Source: Streptomyces phaeoluteigriseus
GTDB lineage: Bacteria > Actinomycetota > Actinomycetes > Streptomycetales > Streptomycetaceae
Assembly (NCBI RefSeq): GCF_001896135.2
Contig: NZ_MPOH02000020.1
Span: 1 to 64,000 of the forward strand
Direction: 5' to 3'
DNA: 64,000 nt
Shown here: in pieces, positions 11,055 through 19,061 of the stretch
Layout of the letters: every line of letters starts with the position of its first letter
Position numbering within the stretch: position 1 is the stretch's first letter
Position numbers and translations under genes: made by a program
The notes under the pieces: model-generated
What the model saw: only the letters and a program-made list of their open reading frames with translations
Told to the model about the DNA's origin: nothing
The model's database searches: none

Positions 11055-11141
11055 TCAGCGACGCCTCAGTACCAGTCCGGACACGGCACCGAGCGCGACC
11101 GCCGCAGCGAGCGCGGACTTGCATGTGAGAAGCGCTTCCAA
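11055..11141 (-). CDS. Possible 28-residue membrane peptide
   Basis: TTG at 11139-11141 lies about 10 bases after a GGAGG and opens a frame MEALLTCKSALAAAVALGAVSGLVLRRR, seen in two halves (MEALLTCKSALAAAV and ALGAVSGLVLRRR). It is one hydrophobic helix with a positive C-terminus, like many bacterial small membrane proteins. Evidence is only the ribosome site, the helix and the lack of another gene in the 411-base gap 10986-11396. An overlapping 93-codon frame (11066-11347) is less plausible because it crosses the terminator hairpin. Confidence 0.25.
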   Translation of the reverse strand: MEALLTCKSALAAAVALGAVSGLVLRRR

Positions 11142-11309
11142 GAGGTATACGCCTCCAGGGCCCCGAGTGACTCAAGCCGGTTCGGGAAGAGTGCGCCGAA
11201 GGCCGTGACACCGGTCGACCGACCGAGCTTCGCGACCGTGGCGAACAGGCCGCCGGTGTCCGCCGCGCCCTCGGGACGCACGGCCCGGCGGAGCCGCCGC
11301 CCGGACAAC

Positions 11310-11345
11310 GAGAAGATCCCGCCCCCTGGGGGACGGGATCTTCTC
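11310..11345 (-). terminator. Hairpin terminator after the second tRNA-Ala gene
   Basis: A perfect 12-bp stem (GAGAAGATCCCG with CGGGATCTTCTC) closes a 12-base loop, 52 bases past the 3' end of the tRNA. There is no T-run. The stem shares GATCCCG with the terminator of the first tRNA copy. Confidence 0.75.
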
Positions 11346-11396
11346 AAAACCGATCTTCGACACCGATCTCTGACAATTCGACAGAGTGTCGACCAG

Positions 11397-11469
11397 TGGA
11401 GCTAAGGAGAATTGAACTCCTGACCTCCTGCATGCCATGCAGGCGCTCTACCAACTGAGCTATAGCCCC
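11397..11469 (-). tRNA. tRNA-Ala (anticodon GGC), copy 2
   Basis: 73 bases, identical to the copy at 10385-10457 at every position, with the same cloverleaf and GGC anticodon and no encoded CCA. A probable promoter and a leader hairpin lie upstream at 11501-11560. Confidence 0.98.
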
Positions 11470-11500
11470 TCATGCCACGCGACCTGAGCCGCATGGTGTT

Positions 11501-11521
11501 TCGCCCCGCTCGGCGGGGCGA
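11501..11521 (-). terminator. Hairpin between the histidine phosphatase gene and tRNA-Ala
   Basis: TCGCCCCGC and GCGGGGCGA form a 9-bp perfect stem with a 3-base loop, 67 bases after the phosphatase stop. It may end that transcript or be a processing signal in the tRNA leader, since the likely tRNA promoter lies upstream of it. Confidence 0.6.
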
Positions 11522-11530
11522 ACAAGAAGA

Positions 11531-11560
11531 ACTTTAGCCTGCGACCTGCCGGAAAGTGAA
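11531..11560 (-). promoter_or_regulatory. Probable promoter of tRNA-Ala copy 2
   Basis: On the minus strand TAAAGT (complement of 11531-11536) resembles a -10 box, with TTCACT about 18 bases upstream as a weak -35. The spacing fits a vegetative promoter firing toward the tRNA. No experimental support. Confidence 0.35.
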
Positions 11561-11587
11561 ATCCGGGTCCGGGCCGCCCGTGGGCGC

Positions 11588-12271
11588 TCAGTCGTCGTCG
11601 CCGAGGACCGGTTCCGGCAGCGTGCCGGCGTTGTGCTCGAGGAGCCGCCAGCCGCGGGCGCCTTCGCCGAGGACGGACCAGCAGCAGTTGGAGAGGCCGC
11701 CGAGGCTCTCCCAGTTGTGCGCCTCCAGGCCGAGCAGGCGGCCGATGGTGGTGCGGATCGTGCCGCCGTGGCTGACGACGACGAGCGTGCCGTCCTCGGG
11801 CAGCTTCTCGGCGTGCCGCAGCACGACGGGGGCGGCGCGGTCGGCCACCTCCGACTCCAGTTCGCCGCCACCGCGACGGACGGGCTCACCGCGCTTCCAG
11901 GCGGTGTACTCGTCGCCGAACCGGGAGACGATCTCCTCGTGCGTCAGCCCCTGCCAGACGCCCGCGTACGTCTCGCGCAGGGCCTCGTCGTGGGTCACCT
12001 CCAGGCCGGTGAGCGCGGCCAGTTCGGCGGCCGTGTTCGCGGCCCGCTGGAGGTCGGAGGCGACGATCGCGTCGGGCTTGAGGGAGGCCAGCAGCCGGGC
12101 GGACCGGCGGGCCTGGGCCACGCCGGTCTCCGTCAGCGGGACGTCCGTGGTGCCCTGGAAGCGGCGCTCCACGTTCCACAGGGTCTGGCCGTGTCGCCAG
12201 AGGATGACGCGCCGGCCGCGGCCCGGCGTCCGGCCGGCCGCGGGTGCGGCCTCGGCACCCGGTGCGGTCAT
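11588..12271 (-). CDS. Histidine phosphatase family protein (phosphoglycerate-mutase-like)
   Basis: 227 residues. The catalytic RHG motif is in ILWRHGQTLWN, the second histidine in VVVSHGGTI, and the conserved Glu in ETYAGVWQG. It belongs to the large cofactor-dependent phosphatase superfamily; the substrate (phosphosugar, nucleotide or other) cannot be read from sequence. The ATG at 12269-12271 shares its last base with the rsfS stop (TAATG), so translation is coupled. An upstream in-frame GTG was rejected because it lies inside rsfS. Confidence 0.93.
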   Translation of the reverse strand: MTAPGAEAAPAAGRTPGRGRRVILWRHGQTLWNVERRFQGTTDVPLTETGVAQARRSARLLASLKPDAIVASDLQRAANTAAELAALTGLEVTHDEALRETYAGVWQGLTHEEIVSRFGDEYTAWKRGEPVRRGGGELESEVADRAAPVVLRHAEKLPEDGTLVVVSHGGTIRTTIGRLLGLEAHNWESLGGLSNCCWSVLGEGARGWRLLEHNAGTLPEPVLGDDD

Positions 12272-12714
12272 TACCAATCACCACCCGGCTCTGCGGCGTC
12301 CTCGGCGGCCTGGAGCTCGGCGTGTTCCTGGGCCTTGCCCCGGGTCGCCTTGGCGTCGGCGGGCAGATCCAGCTCGGGGCAGTCCTTCCACAGCCGCTCC
12401 AGGGCGTAGAAGACGCGCTCCTCGCTGTGCTGGACGTGGACGACGATGTCGACGTAGTCGAGCAGGACCCAGCGGGCCTCGCGGTCGCCCTCGCGGCGGA
12501 CCGGCTTGACGCCGAGTTCCTTCTGGAGGTGCTCCTCGATCTCGTCGACGATCGACTTGACCTGGCGGTCGTTGGGAGCGGAGGCCAGCAGGAAGGCGTC
12601 CGTGATCGACAGCACGTCGCTGACGTCGTAGGCGATGATGTCGTGCGCGAGCTTGTCGGCAGCCGCCTGGGCGGCGGTCCGGATGAGCTCGATGGAGCGG
12701 TCAGTGGCGGTCAC
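12271..12714 (-). CDS. rsfS: Ribosome silencing factor RsfS (RsfA/DUF143)
   Basis: 147 residues from GTG 12712-12714. RsfS binds ribosomal protein L14 and blocks joining of the 30S and 50S subunits in starved cells. Family marks are AQAAADKLAHDIIAYDVSD, the SAPNDRQVKSIVDEIEE helix, EARWVLLDYVDIVVHV and FYALERLWKD. The C-terminus has an extra charged tail (about 30 residues) usual in actinobacteria. The phosphatase gene downstream is coupled; the LCP and nadD genes lie upstream on the same strand, the common nadD-LCP-rsfS order. Confidence 0.96.
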   Translation of the reverse strand: MTATDRSIELIRTAAQAAADKLAHDIIAYDVSDVLSITDAFLLASAPNDRQVKSIVDEIEEHLQKELGVKPVRREGDREARWVLLDYVDIVVHVQHSEERVFYALERLWKDCPELDLPADAKATRGKAQEHAELQAAEDAAEPGGDW

Positions 12715-12814
12715 TACATGGCTTTCCGTCGGCGGTCGTTTGACCTCAAGGGTCTCACGGCCGCCGACGGCGCCCCACGCGATTACACCCTGCCCGCCGT
12801 GACCGGTCCCCCGG

Positions 12815-14656
12815 CTAGGACGAAGAGCGCTCGTAGTCCTTCCCCAGGACGACCGTCACGTCCGCGTTGGCCGGGACCGTGCCCTTCGCCACCGCGCTGT
12901 CGGGCAGGCCCAGGGTCTTGGCGACCTCGGTGGCGTTCTCCTTGTCGACGGCGTCCGCGTAGAGCACCTTGGACGCGGACGCGGTGCCCGCCGCCGTGCC
13001 GGCGTCCAGGAAGGTGAAGCCGCCGTTGAGGAGCACCACGCGCGCGTCCTCGGTGGTGGCCGTGACTCCGCTGGCGTTCTGCACGGAGACGCTGACCGCC
13101 GCGTCCTGGGCGGGGCTCTTCGCGGTGCCGCCGAGGACATCCCTGACCACGCTCCCGCCGGCCTCGGCGCTGAGCGTGCCGTCGGCCTGCACGGGCAGCA
13201 GGGCGGTCGTGTAGTCGCCGCCCTTGGCGAGGTCGGCGAGGTTGGCGAGGAAGGCGCCGAGGTCCTTGTCGGTGAGCGAGGGATCGAGGATCTGCGCCAG
13301 CGTCTGCACGGTGACGGTGGCGCCCTGCGGATCGGACGACACCTTGCGCAGGACGGCCTGCATGACCTGGCCGAACCGCTTCAGCTGGGCGTTCTGGGCC
13401 TCGCCCTCGGCGCGGTAGGTGGCGTAGGCGACGGCCATCTTGCCGCTCAGGGTCTGGCCCTCGCCCTTGCTCACGAGCGGTGCCTGCCCCTTCTTCTTGG
13501 CGGCGGGGTCGGGCACGGCGGTGTCGGTGTCGACCTCGATGGCGCCGACGAGGTCGACGAGGTTCTGCAGATAAGGGGTGTCCAGCCGCCAGGTGCCCTG
13601 GATCCGGGTGCCCAGAACGGTGTCCAGCGACTCGCGCGTGCCGGCGGAGCCGTCGCCGTCGACGGACTTGGCGAGGGTCGTCGTGGTGCCGTCGTCGGTG
13701 GTGACGACGAGGGAGTTGGGCAGCAGGACGGTGGTGCCCTGCTCGGTGGTGGTGTTGTCGACGAGCAGGGCCGTGGACGTACCGCCGAGGGCGGTGTCGT
13801 GCAGGTGGACCACGATCACGTCCCGCTTCTGGGCGCCGGGGGCGGCCGTGGTGCCGGTCCCGGAGTCGTCGGACGACGACACTCCGGGCAGCTTCCCCGC
13901 GTACCAGAGGTAGCCCACGCCGCCGACGGCGGCCAGCGCGAGGACGACGACCAGGGCGACCAGGCGGCTGCGGGCGCGGCGCTTGGCCTCCTCGCGGCGT
14001 TCGGTGCGGTTCTCGGTGAAATTGAGCCAGTCGATGACGTCCTCGGAGTCCCCGTCGGGATCCTCGACGAACGCGAACTGCTCGGTGCGGTAGTCCCGTC
14101 GGGGCTCTGCGGAGGCGGCGGCGTCCTCGTCGGTCCCGTAGGACCCGGTCCCGTGGGCCTCGTTCGGCTCGGCCGGTCCGGCCTGCTGCGGGATGTAGGC
14201 GGTCTGCTCGGCGACACGGGGCTGCTGCCCACTGCTCGCGGTCTGCCCGTAGGGGTCGTACGGGTCCGTGGTCGCGGCGCCCGGCTGCACGCGCGTGCCG
14301 GTGCCGTGGGGGTCGTGGACCGGGGCCTGCCGGCCGGTGTCGTACGGGTCGTAGGCGGGGGTGGCCGACTGCTGGCCCGTGTCGTACGGGTCATAGGCGG
14401 GCGTAGGTGCCTGCTGACCCGTGTCGTACGGGTCGTAGGCGGGTGTGGGTGCCTGCTGACCCGTGTCGTACGAGGGGTAGGCGGGCTGCTGCCCGCCGCG
14501 CTGGGCGTACGGGTCGTAGCCGTAGCCCTGCTGCCGGCCGTACGGGTCGTAGGTCTGCCGGGGCGGGACCTGGCGGTACACAGGCTGCCCGTACTCGTCG
14601 TAGCCGACGAGTTCGTACGGGGTCTCCCCGTAGTCCGCGTCGTTTCGGTCGTTCAC
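12815..14656 (-). CDS. LCP (LytR-CpsA-Psr) family envelope protein with LytR C-terminal domain
   Basis: 613 residues from GTG 14654-14656. Residues 1-230 are cytoplasmic and rich in Tyr/Gly/Pro/Gln with a 14-residue repeat (AYDPYDTGQQAPTP). One membrane helix follows (LVALVVVLALAAVGGVGYLW). The outside part has a diverged LCP domain (VIVVHLHDTALGGTSTALLVD, in parts; RLDTPYLQNLVDLVGAIEVD; AYATYRAEGEAQNAQLKRFGQV) and a LytR_C domain (VQNASGVTATTEDARVVLLN) at about 520-610. LCP proteins transfer undecaprenyl-linked glycopolymers such as teichoic acids to peptidoglycan, which would fit the glycopolymer genes in this window. Conserved Arg residues of active enzymes are hard to place, so it may be a non-catalytic paralogue. 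Confidence 0.85.
   Translation of the reverse strand: MNDRNDADYGETPYELVGYDEYGQPVYRQVPPRQTYDPYGRQQGYGYDPYAQRGGQQPAYPSYDTGQQAPTPAYDPYDTGQQAPTPAYDPYDTGQQSATPAYDPYDTGRQAPVHDPHGTGTRVQPGAATTDPYDPYGQTASSGQQPRVAEQTAYIPQQAGPAEPNEAHGTGSYGTDEDAAASAEPRRDYRTEQFAFVEDPDGDSEDVIDWLNFTENRTERREEAKRRARSRLVALVVVLALAAVGGVGYLWYAGKLPGVSSSDDSGTGTTAAPGAQKRDVIVVHLHDTALGGTSTALLVDNTTTEQGTTVLLPNSLVVTTDDGTTTTLAKSVDGDGSAGTRESLDTVLGTRIQGTWRLDTPYLQNLVDLVGAIEVDTDTAVPDPAAKKKGQAPLVSKGEGQTLSGKMAVAYATYRAEGEAQNAQLKRFGQVMQAVLRKVSSDPQGATVTVQTLAQILDPSLTDKDLGAFLANLADLAKGGDYTTALLPVQADGTLSAEAGGSVVRDVLGGTAKSPAQDAAVSVSVQNASGVTATTEDARVVLLNGGFTFLDAGTAAGTASASKVLYADAVDKENATEVAKTLGLPDSAVAKGTVPANADVTVVLGKDYERSSS
14337..14480 (-). repeat. 42-bp tandem repeat in the LCP gene
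   Basis: Four units starting at 14337, 14379, 14421 and 14463 (exactly 42 bases apart) encode the 14-residue Asp-Pro-Tyr-Asp-Thr-Gly-Gln-Gln repeat in the cytoplasmic tail. Confidence 0.92.
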
Positions 14657-14672
14657 CGGTGCCCCTCTCGGC

Positions 14673-15311
14673 TCACTGGCCGCGGTACAGCTCGCGCTTG
14701 TCGATGTAGCGCACGACTCCGTCCGGCACCAAATACCAGACGGGGTCGCCCTTGGCGACCCGCGCGCGGCAGTCCGTGGAGGAGATGGCCAGTGCGGGGA
14801 CCTCCACGAGGGAGACGCCGCCCTCGGGGAGGCCGGGGTCGGCGAGGTTGTGGCCGGGCCGGGTGACCCCGATGAAGTGGGCGAGGGAGAACAGTTCCTC
14901 GCTGTCCCGCCAGGTCAGGATCTGGCCCAGGGCGTCCGCGCCGGTGATGAAGAAGAGGTCGGTGTCCGGATTGAGGGACCGCAGGTCGCGGAGGGTGTCC
15001 ACGGTGTAGGTGGGCCCACCGCGGTCGATGTCGATGCGGCTGACCGAGAACTGCGGGTTCTCGGCGGTCGCGATGACCGTCATCAGGTAGCGGTCCTCGG
15101 CCAGGGAGACTCTGCGGTGGCTCTTCTGCCACGGCTCGCCGGTCGGGACGAACACGACCTCGTCCAGGTGGAACTGCGCGGCGACCTCACTGGCCGCCAC
15201 GAGGTGCCCGTGGTGGATCGGATCGAACGTACCGCCCATGACGCCGAGGCGGCGCTTGCCCGGGTTCGACGGACCGTGCGACGGACCGGTAGGCATGTCC
15301 TGCTCTCCCAT
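14673..15311 (-). CDS. nadD: Nicotinate-nucleotide adenylyltransferase
   Basis: Adenylates nicotinic acid mononucleotide to deamido-NAD in NAD synthesis. 212 residues with the nucleotidyl-transferase signature GGTFDPIHHGHLVAA (HxGH near residue 33), EVVFVPTGEPWQKSH and the C-terminal ISSTDCRARV site. The ATG at 15311 gives five extra residues before a second ATG (15294-15296) that has a GGGAGAGCAGG site and may be the true start. It ends 16 bases before the LCP gene. Confidence 0.96.
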   Translation of the reverse strand: MGEQDMPTGPSHGPSNPGKRRLGVMGGTFDPIHHGHLVAASEVAAQFHLDEVVFVPTGEPWQKSHRRVSLAEDRYLMTVIATAENPQFSVSRIDIDRGGPTYTVDTLRDLRSLNPDTDLFFITGADALGQILTWRDSEELFSLAHFIGVTRPGHNLADPGLPEGGVSLVEVPALAISSTDCRARVAKGDPVWYLVPDGVVRYIDKRELYRGQ

Positions 15312-15390
15312 GCGTGCAGACCCTACCGGCCCGTCCTGAGGGCACCGGTCGGCGCGTGCCCGGAGTGCCCCGCTATGAACACGGTGTGCC

Positions 15391-15555
15391 TCAGCGGTCG
15401 CGGTTGAAGAGGGTGGTGACCCACAGCAGGAGCATCAGGATCAGGAACGCGGCACCACCGGTGACCAGCGGGCTCAGGCTCTCGTGGTTGCCACCGTGCT
15501 CCTCGCCCTCGGCGGCGAGGGTGACCAACTGGGCAGCGGCGCTGTGGAAGCTCAT
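15391..15555 (-). CDS. 54-residue single-pass membrane protein
   Basis: ATG 15553-15555 to TGA 15391-15393 encodes MSFHSAAAQLVTLAAEGEEH, a Gly/His-rich stretch, then a helix VTGGAAFLILMLLLWVTTLF and the tail NRDR. The hydrophobic segment with positive inside end is convincing, and I recall a protein of this type next to nadD in other Streptomyces. No clear Shine-Dalgarno precedes the ATG. Function unknown. It lies 79 bases upstream of nadD, on the same strand. Confidence 0.72.
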   Translation of the reverse strand: MSFHSAAAQLVTLAAEGEEHGGNHESLSPLVTGGAAFLILMLLLWVTTLFNRDR

Positions 15556-15581
15556 CTTCGGCAGGACCTATCCGATGGAGG

Positions 15582-15614
15582 TCCCCCCGCTCGAGCGAAG
15601 TCGAGAGTGGGGGA
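15582..15614. repeat. Dispersed Streptomyces-type inverted repeat
   Basis: TCCCCCCGCTC pairs with GAGTGGGGGA (one G-T wobble, one unpaired base) around GAGCGAAGTCGA. I recall near-identical elements dispersed in intergenic regions of many Streptomyces genomes. It lies in the gap between two small membrane-protein genes and may act as a terminator or RNA stabiliser. Confidence 0.6.
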
Positions 15615-15725
15615 GGGCGGGATAAAGATGTCGGCCCATCGTAAGCGTGCGCCCCGGAACGCCACACGCCGACTCCAGTGTTGGGAGGGGGCGGTGGGGA
15701 AGTGAGGGGGAACCTTCCCGGCGAC

Positions 15726-15887
15726 TCAGTCGTCTTTCCGCTTGTAGCCCCGCAGCAGGAACCAGGCTGTCAGCACACAACCCAGCACCATCACGGTCAG
15801 TACGACCCGGAGCAGGTTCCCCGAACCCTGCTCCTGCGCGGCGCCGGCGGCCTGCGCGATCCAGGCCGCTGCGGGGGTGTGCTCCAT
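15726..15887 (-). CDS. 53-residue single-pass membrane protein
   Basis: ATG 15885-15887 follows a GGAGTCCC site by about nine bases; the stop is at 15726-15728. The sequence starts MEHTPAAAWIAQAAGAAQEQ, then has a helix (LLRVVLTVMVLGCVLTAWFLL) and ends RGYKRKDD, so the basic tail is cytoplasmic. Codon use fits the genome. Function unknown. It is divergent from the M48 protease gene 140 bases away. Confidence 0.72.
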   Translation of the reverse strand: MEHTPAAAWIAQAAGAAQEQGSGNLLRVVLTVMVLGCVLTAWFLLRGYKRKDD

Positions 15888-16027
15888 GGCGCGGGACTCC
15901 TTCGGTGTAGTGCCCGTCCACCGTAACTCCGCCTAGGGTGGGCCCTGCTTCGGGGGCGCAAAGGGCTTCACAAAGGTCCGCAAAGGACCACACATACAAG
16001 GGCCATACACACGCACTTGGGGGATGG

Positions 16028-17122
16028 ATGTCCGACGACGGCCACGAGCACAACGGTCACGAGAACGTGCCGAGCAGGCAGCGCAAGCGCTTTCCCGGCA
16101 TCTCCTCGCGTGCGTACGAGCACCCGGCCGACCGCTCGGCTCTGGTGGCGCTGCGCAAGCTGAGCGGTTTCGACACGGTCTTCAAGGCGCTCAGCGGGCT
16201 GCTGCCCGAGCGGAGTCTGCGCCTGCTGTTCCTGTCCGACTCGGTCCGCGTCTCGGACCAGCAGTTCACGCACCTGAACGACATGCTGCGGGACGCCTGC
16301 TACATCCTGGACCTGGAGAAGGTCCCGGCGATGTACGTCAACCAGGACCCGCAGCCCAACGCGATGTGCATCGGCCTGGACGAGCCGATCATCGTGGTCA
16401 CCACGGGCCTGGTCGAGCTGCTCGACGAGGAGGAGATGCGGGCGGTCGTCGGCCACGAGGTGGGCCACGCCCTGTCCGGGCACTCCGTCTACCGCACGAT
16501 CCTGCTGTTCCTGACCAGCCTCGCCCTCAAGGTCGCCTGGATCCCGCTGGGCAACCTCGCGATCATGGCGATCGTGACCGCGCTGCGCGAGTGGTTCCGC
16601 AAGTCGGAGCTGTCCGCGGACCGGGCCGGCCTGCTGGTCGGGCAGGACCTGACGGCCTCGATGCGCGCCCTGATGAAGATCGCGGGCGGCAACCACCTGC
16701 ACGAGATGAACGTGGACGCGTTCCTCAAGCAGGCCGAGGAGTACGAGGCCGGCGGCGACCTGCGCGACTCCGTGCTGAAGATCCTCAATGTGCTCCCTCG
16801 CTCGCACCCCTTCACCACCGTGCGCGCGGCCGAGCTGAAGAAGTGGGCCGAGTCCCGCGACTACCAGCGGATCCTGGACGGCCACTACCCGCGTCGCGGA
16901 GAGGACAAGGACACCTCGGTCTCCGACTCCTTCCGCGAGTCGGCGTCGCACTACGCCGACCACGTCAAGACGTCCAAGGACCCGCTGATGCGACTGGTCA
17001 CCGACATCGCGGGCGGGGCGGGCGGCCTGGGCGGGCGGGTGCGTCGCGGATTCGACGGCTTCACCGCCACCGCGCCTCCGAAGGACCGGCCCGCGGACGC
17101 GCCCCCGCGCGACGGGGACTGA
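16028..17122 (+). CDS. M48 family metalloprotease (HtpX-like)
   Basis: 364 residues from the ATG at 16028, chosen for the GGGGG site just upstream; the frame is open further 5' but without good starts. The zinc site is VVGHEVGHALSGH (HExxH near residue 143) with the third ligand Glu in KSELSADRAG. Two hydrophobic segments between them (TILLFLTSLALKVAWIPLGNLAIMAIV, in parts) anchor the enzyme in the membrane. M48 proteins degrade or process membrane proteins during envelope stress. The C-terminus is a charged, Pro-rich tail. It is the only plus-strand gene in this stretch. Confidence 0.92.
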   Translation: MSDDGHEHNGHENVPSRQRKRFPGISSRAYEHPADRSALVALRKLSGFDTVFKALSGLLPERSLRLLFLSDSVRVSDQQFTHLNDMLRDACYILDLEKVPAMYVNQDPQPNAMCIGLDEPIIVVTTGLVELLDEEEMRAVVGHEVGHALSGHSVYRTILLFLTSLALKVAWIPLGNLAIMAIVTALREWFRKSELSADRAGLLVGQDLTASMRALMKIAGGNHLHEMNVDAFLKQAEEYEAGGDLRDSVLKILNVLPRSHPFTTVRAAELKKWAESRDYQRILDGHYPRRGEDKDTSVSDSFRESASHYADHVKTSKDPLMRLVTDIAGGAGGLGGRVRRGFDGFTATAPPKDRPADAPPRDGD

Positions 17123-17201
17123 CGAGGACCGAGGGCTGACCGGACCCGGCCCGGGTGCACTTCCTGCCCCGCCGCTCGGACAGTCGGGCAGCCCAGACGG
17201 C

Positions 17202-18275
17202 TCAGACCCTCGGCTGTGCGCTCGCCGCGAGTGATCCGCAGAGCGGCGTCGCGCCTCCGGTGGCGTAGGGGTCGGTGCCGGCCGGGCCGCCCGTTCCGGC
17301 GGTCTGGCCGGCGAGCAGCGGGCGCAGGTGGTTCGTGGAGTCCTCGACGCAGGACAGCGGACCTGCCTGGACGTAGGAGACGACCAGCTGGGTCTGGCGC
17401 AGCCGCAGGTCGTCGCGGTCGAAGCGGAACTGCAGCTCGCGCCGGACGGTGAACAGCGAGACCGGGGCCTTCGCGTCGGCTCCGGCCGGCCGCAGGGCGT
17501 ACACGAAGGTGTGGTCGGCGGTGACATCGAGGGTGGACGCGTCGGTCTCGGAGGCTTGAAGGGTTCCCTGGACCCGGATCCCGCGGTCGGCGAGTTCGGC
17601 CCGGGCGGGGTCGAAGCGCACGAGCCACCCGGTGGGCGCGTGCCGTCCGTCGGCGGCCGGGTGGGTGAAGCTCTCGTCGAACTGGTCGAGCTGATCGGGA
17701 TCGAGCAGCACCCGCACGGGCCGGACCTGCTGCCCGGTGAGCACCTCCGGGTGGAGCGAGGACCGCACGATGTAGTCCTTGGCGGTGGTCAGCGCGGTGA
17801 CGACCTGGCTGTCGGAGAAGTGCGCGGTGCGCCGGGAGGGCGGCAGCGGGATGCCCTCGGCGCCGATGCGGTACTGCGCGGCGGGACTGTGCGCGTACAG
17901 GTACGCGGGGTCGGCGGTGCCGGGCACGCCGCCCTGCGGTGCCAGCGGGATGACGGTCGTCCGCAGCGGCTCGACGGCCCGGCGGGCGGCCGGGTTCTGG
18001 TAGGGGTGGCGGACGCCCATGTAGATCGCGGTGCCGAAGGCGAGAGCGATCAGCAGGACCAGGGCGAGGGCCTGCCGGGGCAGGCCGCTGCGGCGCAGGG
18101 GCGGGCGGGGACGTACGGCGGGAGCGTGGTCGGCGATGCGCTCCTCGGCGGAGTACTCCTGGAGGCGGGCAGCGCGGACGAACGACTCGTCGAAGACGAC
18201 GGATCGGTACTCGTCCTCACCGCCACCGGGAGTTCCCTCGGGTACCCCCTCCGGTGGCTCTCCGGGCCCGCCCAT
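17202..18275 (-). CDS. Membrane-anchored protein of unknown function with SVVFDE motif
   Basis: 357 residues: an acidic cytoplasmic start containing YRSVVFDESFVRAARLQEYS, one membrane helix (ALALVLLIALAFGTAIYMGV, residues about 68-87) and a large outside domain (HFSDSQVVTALTTAKDYIVRS; FTVRRELQFRFDRDD) with two Cys near the end (PLSCVED and TPLCGS), perhaps a disulfide. I recall it as a conserved streptomycete protein without assigned role. The same cytoplasmic motif recurs in the gene upstream (18364-18972), so the pair may interact with a common partner. Confidence 0.8.
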   Translation of the reverse strand: MGGPGEPPEGVPEGTPGGGEDEYRSVVFDESFVRAARLQEYSAEERIADHAPAVRPRPPLRRSGLPRQALALVLLIALAFGTAIYMGVRHPYQNPAARRAVEPLRTTVIPLAPQGGVPGTADPAYLYAHSPAAQYRIGAEGIPLPPSRRTAHFSDSQVVTALTTAKDYIVRSSLHPEVLTGQQVRPVRVLLDPDQLDQFDESFTHPAADGRHAPTGWLVRFDPARAELADRGIRVQGTLQASETDASTLDVTADHTFVYALRPAGADAKAPVSLFTVRRELQFRFDRDDLRLRQTQLVVSYVQAGPLSCVEDSTNHLRPLLAGQTAGTGGPAGTDPYATGGATPLCGSLAASAQPRV

Positions 18276-18363
18276 ACCTTCAGGGTAGGTCGCCGGGACT
18301 CCGGGTAAACGCCCCGCTGCGCGACAAGTTCTGACAGGTGCTCACCCGGCGGGCGGCGCTCCC

Positions 18364-18972
18364 TCAGGGGGTGCGCGGGACGGCCTCGACGGGTGGCCGG
18401 GACTGATCGGTGGAGCCGGACGGAACCGGCCCGGCGCCTTGTTCGAGCCCGGTCGAGGCGGGCGAGGGGAGCTGGTCGCGGTTGCCGGAGGAGGAGGCGC
18501 CCCGGTAGACCGCGGCGAAGGCCAGCACGACCATGCCGACGCCCATGACGAGGGCGAGCATCCAGGCGACCGCCCGGTGCCAGCGGACCTGCTTGCCGTA
18601 CGGTCCGGACCCGTCGTACCGGCGGCCCCAGGTGTCCGGGTCGTCGGGATCGCCGGAGTCGTCCAGATCCTCGTGGTCCGGATCATGGCCGAATTCGCCG
18701 GGGCCGTAGAGGTCGTCGTAGCGGTCGCCGCGGGCGCGGCGCGCTTCCGCCTCGGAGGCCTCGGCTCTCGCCCGCGCGGCGGCCAGGAGGCGTTCGACGG
18801 CGGTCGGCTCGTGCACCGGTGCCGCCTGGATGAAGGCCTCGTCGAAGACCACGGAGGCGAACTCTTCGTCCGACACCCCGCGGTCGTGGTCGTCGTCGGG
18901 CTCCCAGCCGTCAGGGAACGGCGTGCCCCCCACGTCCTCCGGCACGGATCCAGAGTAGACCTGGGGGGTCAT
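18364..18972 (-). CDS. Membrane protein of unknown function, SVVFDE-motif relative
   Basis: 202 residues. The N-terminal cytoplasmic part has FASVVFDEAFIQAAPVHEPT and a helical ERLLAAARARAEASEAEARR segment, then an acidic linker, one membrane helix (AVAWMLALVMGVGMVVLAFA, about 133-152) and a short outside Ser/Pro-rich tail. It resembles the N-terminal half of the next gene (17202-18275), 88 bases downstream. The start is uncertain: the ATG at 18970-18972 has no Shine-Dalgarno, and a GTG 13 codons later is possible. Confidence 0.76.
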   Translation of the reverse strand: MTPQVYSGSVPEDVGGTPFPDGWEPDDDHDRGVSDEEFASVVFDEAFIQAAPVHEPTAVERLLAAARARAEASEAEARRARGDRYDDLYGPGEFGHDPDHEDLDDSGDPDDPDTWGRRYDGSGPYGKQVRWHRAVAWMLALVMGVGMVVLAFAAVYRGASSSGNRDQLPSPASTGLEQGAGPVPSGSTDQSRPPVEAVPRTP

Positions 18973-19061
18973 TTTGGGCAGACGGTACGGACATTCATCC
19001 GACTGCTGAGACGCCTCTCACGCCCTCGGCGGGCGCCGCGCGCCCCCCGTCGGCACCCCCG

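Noticed and set aside
11066..11347. 93-codon frame between the zinc-ribbon gene and tRNA-Ala
   Set aside because: It runs through a perfect 12-bp terminator hairpin and has no ribosome site or conserved features.
10385..11469. Twin tRNA-Ala as attachment-site ends of an integrated element
   Set aside because: Only 0.9 kb lies between, without integrase, and the whole tRNA is duplicated rather than its 3' end.
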